From Afipia sp. OHSU_II-C1 (GTDB taxonomy: Bacteria > Pseudomonadota > Alphaproteobacteria > Rhizobiales > Xanthobacteraceae): 64,000 nt of DNA. A program made the position numbers and the translations under genes. The stretch is from contig NZ_APJI01000013.1 of the NCBI RefSeq assembly GCF_000497575.1, forward strand, positions 186,001 through 250,000. The letters are read 5' to 3'. The notes under the pieces are model-generated. The model was not told the origin of the DNA. It searched no databases and saw only the letters and a program-made list of their open reading frames with translations. Positions 59,409 to 64,000 of this stretch are shown here, one piece after another (positions within the stretch are counted from its first letter, which is position 1; each line of letters opens with the position of its first letter).

Positions 59409-61466
59409 ATGGAGACGAGCGTGGTAGCCGGCGTGGAAAAGCACGTGGAATTGGGGCGCGCCGGCCGCGGTGATTTGTCGCTGCAGGTGCAATTGCTTGG
59501 CGCCCTGACGATTTCCCGAAACGGCGCTGCGCTGAAGTTGCCGGCGTCGCGCAAGGTGCGCGCGCTTCTCGCCTATCTGGCGCTGGCTCCGCATGCTGTG
59601 CCGCGAAGCCAGCTTTGCGAATTGCTGTGGGACGTCCCGAACGATCCGCGCGGCGAGCTGCGCTGGTGTCTCAGCAAACTGCGTGGCGTGGTTGACCAGC
59701 CGGATCGGCCGCGCGTTGTGACCGATGGAGATACTGTCACGTTCGATCTGACGGATTGTCTCATCGACGCGGTCGAGATCACACGGGCGACACAGGAGGG
59801 ACTGGAGACGCTGCGGCCTGAGCGGCTGCGGTCGCTGTTGTCCCTGTGCCATGGTGAATTTCTCGATGGCTTCGAGATTGACCGAAACCCCGCGTTCAAT
59901 GCCTGGCTCACCGCGCAGCGCCGCCAGTTTCGCAGCCGCCACGCCGCTTTGCTTGAACGGCTCGTTGAAAGCGAAGCCGGTGATGACGTGTTCGGATATC
60001 TCGAGAAATGGCTGGAGCTCGCGCCGTTCGATCTGCGGGTTCATGAAAATCTCCTGAGCGCGTTCGCCCGCCGTGGCCGGATTCGTGAAGGGGAAGACCA
60101 TCTGTCGGCGACAGCGCGGCTGTTTGAAGCCGAAGGTCTCGACTGTGCGCCGATCCGGGAGGCGTGGCGCGCTGCGCGTGCGCATGGAGAATTGCCGATG
60201 CTTCACGTTCAGGCGGTTGAGCCGGCGGTTGTCGTGTCAGCTGGGGCTGGTGTGACACCTGCCGAGAGCATCATCACATCACCTCGCCGTGCGTCCATCG
60301 CCGTGATGCCGTTTCTCGAACGGAGCGCTGAGGCGCCGATCACTCCCGGAGGACCTGCCGGTGGCCTCGCCCACGACCTGATTACAAGGCTCGCGAAGCT
60401 GCGAAGTCTTTTTGTCATTGCGCAGGGCTCCGTCTTCGCCCTGAACGAGCGGCACGTCGGGCCGGAGGAAGCCGGCCGCATGCTCAACGTGGACTATGTC
60501 GTCAGCGGATCGTTGCAGCGCCGGGACAATCGCCTCGCCGTTACGGTCGAGCTGGCCGAGACCCGCACCGCCCGCGTGGTCTGGGCAGAAGTCTTCGATC
60601 AGAAGGTGGACGACGCCTTCCTTGTCCTTGGCGAAATCGGTGACCGGATTGTCGCGTCCATCGCCAACGAGATCGAGATGATCGAGCGCAACCGCGCGAT
60701 GCTGAAGCCGCCCAACTCGCTGGATGCGTGGGAGGCCTATCATCGCGGCCTGTGGCACATGTACCGATTCAACAGGGCCGACAACGAGCGGGCTCAACAG
60801 TTTTTTCAGGCCGCGGTGCATCTCGATCCCACGTTCTCGCGGGCATATGGCGGCTTGTCCTTCACGCATTTCCAGAACGCGTTTCAGGGGTGGACCTCGC
60901 GCGAGCCGGAGGTGGAGCGCGCGTTCGATGCTGCCGGGCAGAGCCTGATGGCCGACGACCGCGATCCCGGGGCGCACTGGGCCATGGGCCGCGCACTGTG
61001 GCTGCGCGGCCATCAGGACCAGTCGCTGATCGAGCTGGAGCAGGCGATCGATCTCAGTCCGAACTTTGCCCTCGGCCACTACACGCTCGCATTCGTGCAT
61101 TCGCAGGGTGGCGATCCGAGCGCGGCCGTCAGGTTCTCCGACCATTCGCGTCACCTGAGTCCGTTCGATCCGTTGCTGTTCGGCATGCTCGGCGCGCGGG
61201 CGATGGCGCTGGTGCGGCTCAAGCAGTTTGACGAAGCCGCCGAGTGGGGCGTCAAGGCGGCCGCCCGTCCCAATGCGCACGTGCATATTCTGGCGATTGC
61301 TGCCTATTGCCTCGCGCTGGCAGGCCGCCTTGACGAGGCGCGGGTCCATATGGCGGTGATCCGCAAACGATTTCCCGGATACCGCGTCGATGATTTTCTG
61401 ACCGCCATGCAGTTCGCGCCGGAGAGCGCCGAACTGTTCCGGGAAGGCGCGCGGCGCATCGGCTGA
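59409..61466 (+). CDS. BTAD/AfsR-type regulator with TolB-like domain and TPRs
   Basis: The protein has 685 residues. An OmpR-type winged helix (about 25-105: L-G-A-L-T-I-S-R-N-G, S-R-K-V-R-A-L-L-A-Y-L-A-L, L-L-W-D-V-P) and a bacterial transcriptional activation domain (about 110-255) form the AfsR/SARP-like head. Then a TolB-like domain (about 297-420: I-A-V-M-P-F, D-Y-V-V-S-G-S-L) and at least four TPR-like units (440-640). This architecture is common as a stand-alone regulator in Rhizobiales. It probably controls the divergent methyltransferase and hydrolase genes. Confidence 0.87.
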   Translation: METSVVAGVEKHVELGRAGRGDLSLQVQLLGALTISRNGAALKLPASRKVRALLAYLALAPHAVPRSQLCELLWDVPNDPRGELRWCLSKLRGVVDQPDRPRVVTDGDTVTFDLTDCLIDAVEITRATQEGLETLRPERLRSLLSLCHGEFLDGFEIDRNPAFNAWLTAQRRQFRSRHAALLERLVESEAGDDVFGYLEKWLELAPFDLRVHENLLSAFARRGRIREGEDHLSATARLFEAEGLDCAPIREAWRAARAHGELPMLHVQAVEPAVVVSAGAGVTPAESIITSPRRASIAVMPFLERSAEAPITPGGPAGGLAHDLITRLAKLRSLFVIAQGSVFALNERHVGPEEAGRMLNVDYVVSGSLQRRDNRLAVTVELAETRTARVVWAEVFDQKVDDAFLVLGEIGDRIVASIANEIEMIERNRAMLKPPNSLDAWEAYHRGLWHMYRFNRADNERAQQFFQAAVHLDPTFSRAYGGLSFTHFQNAFQGWTSREPEVERAFDAAGQSLMADDRDPGAHWAMGRALWLRGHQDQSLIELEQAIDLSPNFALGHYTLAFVHSQGGDPSAAVRFSDHSRHLSPFDPLLFGMLGARAMALVRLKQFDEAAEWGVKAAARPNAHVHILAIAAYCLALAGRLDEARVHMAVIRKRFPGYRVDDFLTAMQFAPESAELFREGARRIG

Positions 61467-61474
61467 TCTGCGGA

Positions 61475-62683
61475 TCAGCGCAGTTTGACCGTTTTGCGGC
61501 CGATCGCGTTGTGGTCCTGAAAATCGTCGCCGTCGTTCAATGAAGGAACAAGGTGCGGTGCGACGGTGTAGACGGCGTAGCCGCTTCGCGTTCGCTTGGC
61601 CTGATAGAGCGCCTGATCGGCGCGGGCGAGCAATTCGTCCGGCGTGAGTGGCTCGCTTGTCAGCAGCGCGATGCCGACACTGGTGCCGATCTCGATGGTG
61701 TAGCCGTTGACGCTGTAAAAGCTGCCGATGTCCTCGACGATGCGTGACGCCAGTCCGGTGGCCTGTTCGCGCTCCGCGACGCCGGTCTGCACCAGCACAA
61801 ATTCGTCGCCACCCAGCCGCACCAGGAGATCGCTCGCGCGCGTCAGGCGTGTCAGCCGCCGTGCGACCTCTCTGAGAATCGCGTCGCCCGCTGGATGGCC
61901 ATAAAGATCGTTCGCCGCCTTGAAGCGGTCGAGGTCGAGGCTGTGCACGGCGAGGCCATAGCCGTTGCGCTGTGCATCCGCGATGATGGTTTCGAGATTT
62001 TCGGCGAGGCCGAGCCGGTTTGCGAGGCCGGTGAGGGCGTCGAGTCGCGCGAGGCCCGCGAACTTTCGCTTGAGGGTCAATTGGCTGACCGCCGTCGCAT
62101 AGGCATGCTTGACGATATCGAACGCGCCGAACAGGAACATGAGCGTGATGAGCCCGAGGCAGATATAGATCAGGCCGCCGTTCAATATGCAGGCGATGCT
62201 CGGTGGAATGGCGACAATGAAGATATTCAGCAGCGCCAGCCGCGGGCGATACGCCACGCGTGTCACCGTGCCTGCGGCATAGGTGAAAATGACTCCGCTG
62301 ATCAGCATGTGAACGGTCGGGTCCGGGAGCATGAAGCAGCGAACGCCCATCGCACTGACCGTCACAGCGGTCGCGATGCTGCGGATCGCGAACCGGCGCT
62401 CCCAGATCATGGCTGCGTCGCGCGACAGCGGTCGTCCGGTGGCGGCGCGATGATAGCGGCGGATCATCCAGATGCGTTCGATGGAGATAGCAACAGCGAT
62501 CAGCGTCAGCGCCAGAACGTAGGGGTCGCCCGTTTGCGCGAAGATGGCCGCGCCGATCACGCACTGGCTCAGCAAGAAGACGACAATCGACGGCGTTGCA
62601 CTGAAGAGATCGTTGATGATCTCGACATAGATGCCATCCGGAAGCCGGTGAGGCCGGAGCAGTTGCAGCGGTGAAATGGCCAT
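61475..62683 (-). CDS. Diguanylate cyclase (GGDEF) with membrane sensor
   Basis: The protein has 402 residues. An N-terminal membrane part of five or six helices (about 30-215) is followed by the GGDEF domain (about 240-390) with D-A-L-T-G-L-A-N-R and L-G-G-D-E-F. The inhibitory I-site R-A-S-D lies exactly five residues before GGDEF. Both active site and I-site are intact, so it should synthesise c-di-GMP with product inhibition. The start at 62683 (M-A-I-S-P-L) is chosen over 62800, which lies 39 codons further upstream in a poorly conserved leader. Confidence 0.92.
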   Translation of the reverse strand: MAISPLQLLRPHRLPDGIYVEIINDLFSATPSIVVFLLSQCVIGAAIFAQTGDPYVLALTLIAVAISIERIWMIRRYHRAATGRPLSRDAAMIWERRFAIRSIATAVTVSAMGVRCFMLPDPTVHMLISGVIFTYAAGTVTRVAYRPRLALLNIFIVAIPPSIACILNGGLIYICLGLITLMFLFGAFDIVKHAYATAVSQLTLKRKFAGLARLDALTGLANRLGLAENLETIIADAQRNGYGLAVHSLDLDRFKAANDLYGHPAGDAILREVARRLTRLTRASDLLVRLGGDEFVLVQTGVAEREQATGLASRIVEDIGSFYSVNGYTIEIGTSVGIALLTSEPLTPDELLARADQALYQAKRTRSGYAVYTVAPHLVPSLNDGDDFQDHNAIGRKTVKLR

Positions 62684-62845
62684 CGGACGCAATTCTTCCT
62701 GCAGCCCCGTTATCGAGGCCGGCGCCACTCTTATCCGCACCCGGTAAAATGAAGGGTCCGCGGAAGGCTCAAAATTGAGGGAACTGGAACCTGGTTCCAA
62801 AATTGGCGAGGGGTCCGGCGTATTCCGCCGAACCCCTCCTTCTTT

Positions 62846-62869
62846 CGCATGATCCTATCGGGATCATGC
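62846..62869 (-). terminator. Hairpin at the 3' end of rnpB
   Basis: GCATGATCC...GGATCATGC: a 9-10 bp stem just past the RNase P RNA end on the minus strand. A second stem (GGGGTTCGGCG with CGCCGGACCCC) follows at 62811-62838. Confidence 0.6.
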
Positions 62870-62877
62870 GATCAATA

Positions 62878-63293
62878 TCAGCCAGCCTGTAAGCCGGGTT
62901 CTGTAGGGCCTGAATGGTTCACACCACGCAGACGTGACGGCCATTCCTCTGGGACGCAAGTTGCGTTGCGCCTCGAGCAACCTACCCGGACAGCGGGCTT
63001 GACATCGCCCCGCGGAGTTATCGCCCGAGAGCGAACTTTCCACTGTGCCGTCCCTATTCGGTTTTGCTCCCGGTGGGGTTTGCCATGCCGTCTCTATTGC
63101 TAGAAACGCGGTGCGCTCTTACCGCACCTTTTCACCCTTACCTTCACGGAGTGAAGGCGGTTCGTTCTCTGTGGCACTTTCCCTGGGGTCGCCCCCGCCG
63201 GGTGTTATCCGGCACCGTATGTCGATGGAGCCCGGACTTTCCTCCCCGGCGACCTTTCGATCCTTGCCGGAGCGGCCGTCCAGCCGACTGACA
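62878..63293 (-). ncRNA. rnpB: RNase P RNA (class A)
   Basis: On the minus strand the 5' end reads GTCGGCTGGACGGCCGC, followed by AGGAAAGTCCGGGCTCC, the P4/CR-I region. The 3' end reads AGAACCCGGCTTACAGGCT. These blocks are diagnostic of bacterial RNase P RNA, the catalytic part of the tRNA 5' processing enzyme. The ends are approximate to about ten bases. Confidence 0.96.
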
Positions 63294-63442
63294 GATGAGG
63301 ACATGAGCGTTCCCGGCAGTCGCGTCAAGTCAAATGCGGTGCGGCGGACCTTTCAAATAATTTATGCTGAAGATGTCGTTCGGGCCTCGGTCCGTTCGTC
63401 TAGGGTTACGGCGAATGGCGCCGGTCAAACGGAGTGACCCAC

Positions 63443-63796
63443 ATGCAGTATTTGTTGCTGATCTATCGAAACGAAGCAGATGAGGCCAAACGGAGCGAGG
63501 CTGAAGCCAAGGCAATGACCGACGAATACGGCGCGTTCACGCAATCCATTATCCAGAGCGGGAACTTCAAGGGCGGCGACCGGCTGCACCCGACGTCGAT
63601 GGCGACCACGGTGCGCGTGCGTGACGGAAAAACCCTGACCACCGACGGCCCGTTTGCGGAAACCCACGAGCAGCTCGGCGGATACTACATCGTCGACGCG
63701 AAGGATATCGACGCGGCGCTGGCGATTGCAGCCCGAATTCCGGGCGCCCGGGTCGGTTCGATCGAAGTCCGGCCGATCTACATGTACAACAGCTAG
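63443..63796 (+). CDS. YCII-related DGPF-domain protein
   Basis: The protein has 117 residues. It opens M-Q-Y-L-L-L-I-Y, contains the D-G-P-F-A-E-T-H-E-Q-L-G-G-Y-Y motif near 75-89 and ends I-E-V-R-P-I-Y. DGPF proteins are encoded next to ECF42-type sigma factors. A GTG at 63434 would add three residues. The sigma gene follows about 7-30 bases later, depending on its start. Confidence 0.92.
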   Translation: MQYLLLIYRNEADEAKRSEAEAKAMTDEYGAFTQSIIQSGNFKGGDRLHPTSMATTVRVRDGKTLTTDGPFAETHEQLGGYYIVDAKDIDAALAIAARIPGARVGSIEVRPIYMYNS

Positions 63797-63826
63797 CAGG
63801 CGGTGCCGATTCTGATTGGCGAGGCG

Positions 63827-64000
63827 ATGAAGACCGCGGACATCGAAAACATATTCCGCAACGAGGCGGGTCGCGCGCTTGCGACGCTGATCCGCCTCGT
63901 CGGAAGTTTCGATCTCGCTGAAGACGTATTGCAGGAAGCGTTTGCGGCTGCGCTGGAACGCTGGGCGATGGACGGCGCACCTTCAAATCCGCGGGCATGG
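63827..64000 (+). CDS. ECF sigma factor, ECF42/SigJ-like (partial)
   Basis: The gene is cut by the right edge; 58 codons are present. It reads M-K-T-A-D-I-E-N-I-F-R-N-E-A-G-R..., with L-A-E-D-V-L-Q-E-A-F-A-A-A-L-E-R-W, the sigma-70 region 2 core of the ECF42 group. An in-frame GTG at 63803 is an alternative start. With the DGPF gene it forms the usual pair; the missing C-terminal TPR-type extension would confirm ECF42. Confidence 0.9.
   Translation, partial: MKTADIENIFRNEAGRALATLIRLVGSFDLAEDVLQEAFAAALERWAMDGAPSNPRAW

Noticed and set aside
60279-62564. Very long (761 codons) minus-strand ORF
   Set aside because: It runs antisense through the BTAD regulator and out of frame through the diguanylate cyclase gene; it has no recognisable domain and is a high-GC artefact.

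Overview
The window is high-GC, gene-dense alphaproteobacterial chromosome. The gene content points to the Nitrobacteraceae/Bradyrhizobiaceae (Bradyrhizobium, Rhodopseudomonas, Afipia, Nitrobacter group): Irr-type iron boxes, a TPP-riboswitch thi operon, DUF2277, DUF4403 and DUF169 proteins, an Omp25-like barrel, and interspersed palindromes with arms of the form CGTCATTGC...GCAATCCAT. I cannot name a species. There is no phage, insertion sequence, CRISPR array or tRNA. One RNA gene (rnpB) and one riboswitch are clear.

Layout. 1-11.9 kb: a truncated cyclase/hydrolase, a divergent MoxR ATPase and VWA protein pair, a GIY-YIG gene flanked by palindromes, two rhodanese enzymes, an L,D-transpeptidase, an outer-membrane barrel and a D-2-hydroxyacid dehydrogenase. 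12-16.8 kb: ettA followed by two tandem MarR-like paralogues, tam and a YqhA-type membrane protein. 16.9-21.1 kb: a lytic transglycosylase whose signal peptide is encoded by a repeat arm, two glycine-zipper paralogues, a CinA-domain protein and a PPOX flavoprotein. 21.2-22.3 kb: bfd and bfr, each behind an Irr-like box. 22.4-33.5 kb: mostly small exported or hypothetical proteins, plus a Coq4-like protein, a Fis-type HTH protein behind a CtrA-like site, a collagen-like protein, a YeeE/YedE pair and a lower-GC patch of orphan genes. 33.6-38.6 kb: thiO-thiS-thiG-thiE-thiC on the minus strand behind a TPP riboswitch, with palindromes in two of the gaps. 38.8-43.3 kb: three tandem, translationally coupled paralogous membrane proteins of a GT-C-like type. 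43.3-50 kb: envelope genes (SLT transglycosylase, DUF4403, FecR, extensin-like) and a persulfide-dioxygenase-like fusion. 50-53.7 kb: a TetR-controlled EmrAB-type efflux pair with a perfect operator. 53.8-57.5 kb: a thiolase/DUF35 pair and an ABC exporter. 57.5-62.7 kb: a BTAD/TPR regulator divergent from a methyltransferase and a hydrolase, then a GGDEF diguanylate cyclase. 62.9-64 kb: rnpB, a DGPF/YCII protein and the start of an ECF sigma factor.

Most notable: (i) REP/BIME-like palindromes in three related families, one pair bracketing a small GIY-YIG nuclease gene as a possible mobile unit; (ii) reuse of one repeat arm as a signal peptide; (iii) the triple GT-C-like operon; (iv) a Coq4-like protein with an intact zinc motif; (v) a bacterial collagen-like protein with no visible export signal; (vi) two short genes of 27 and 36 codons with good ribosome binding sites. 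All homology statements come from reading motifs by eye; no database search was run.
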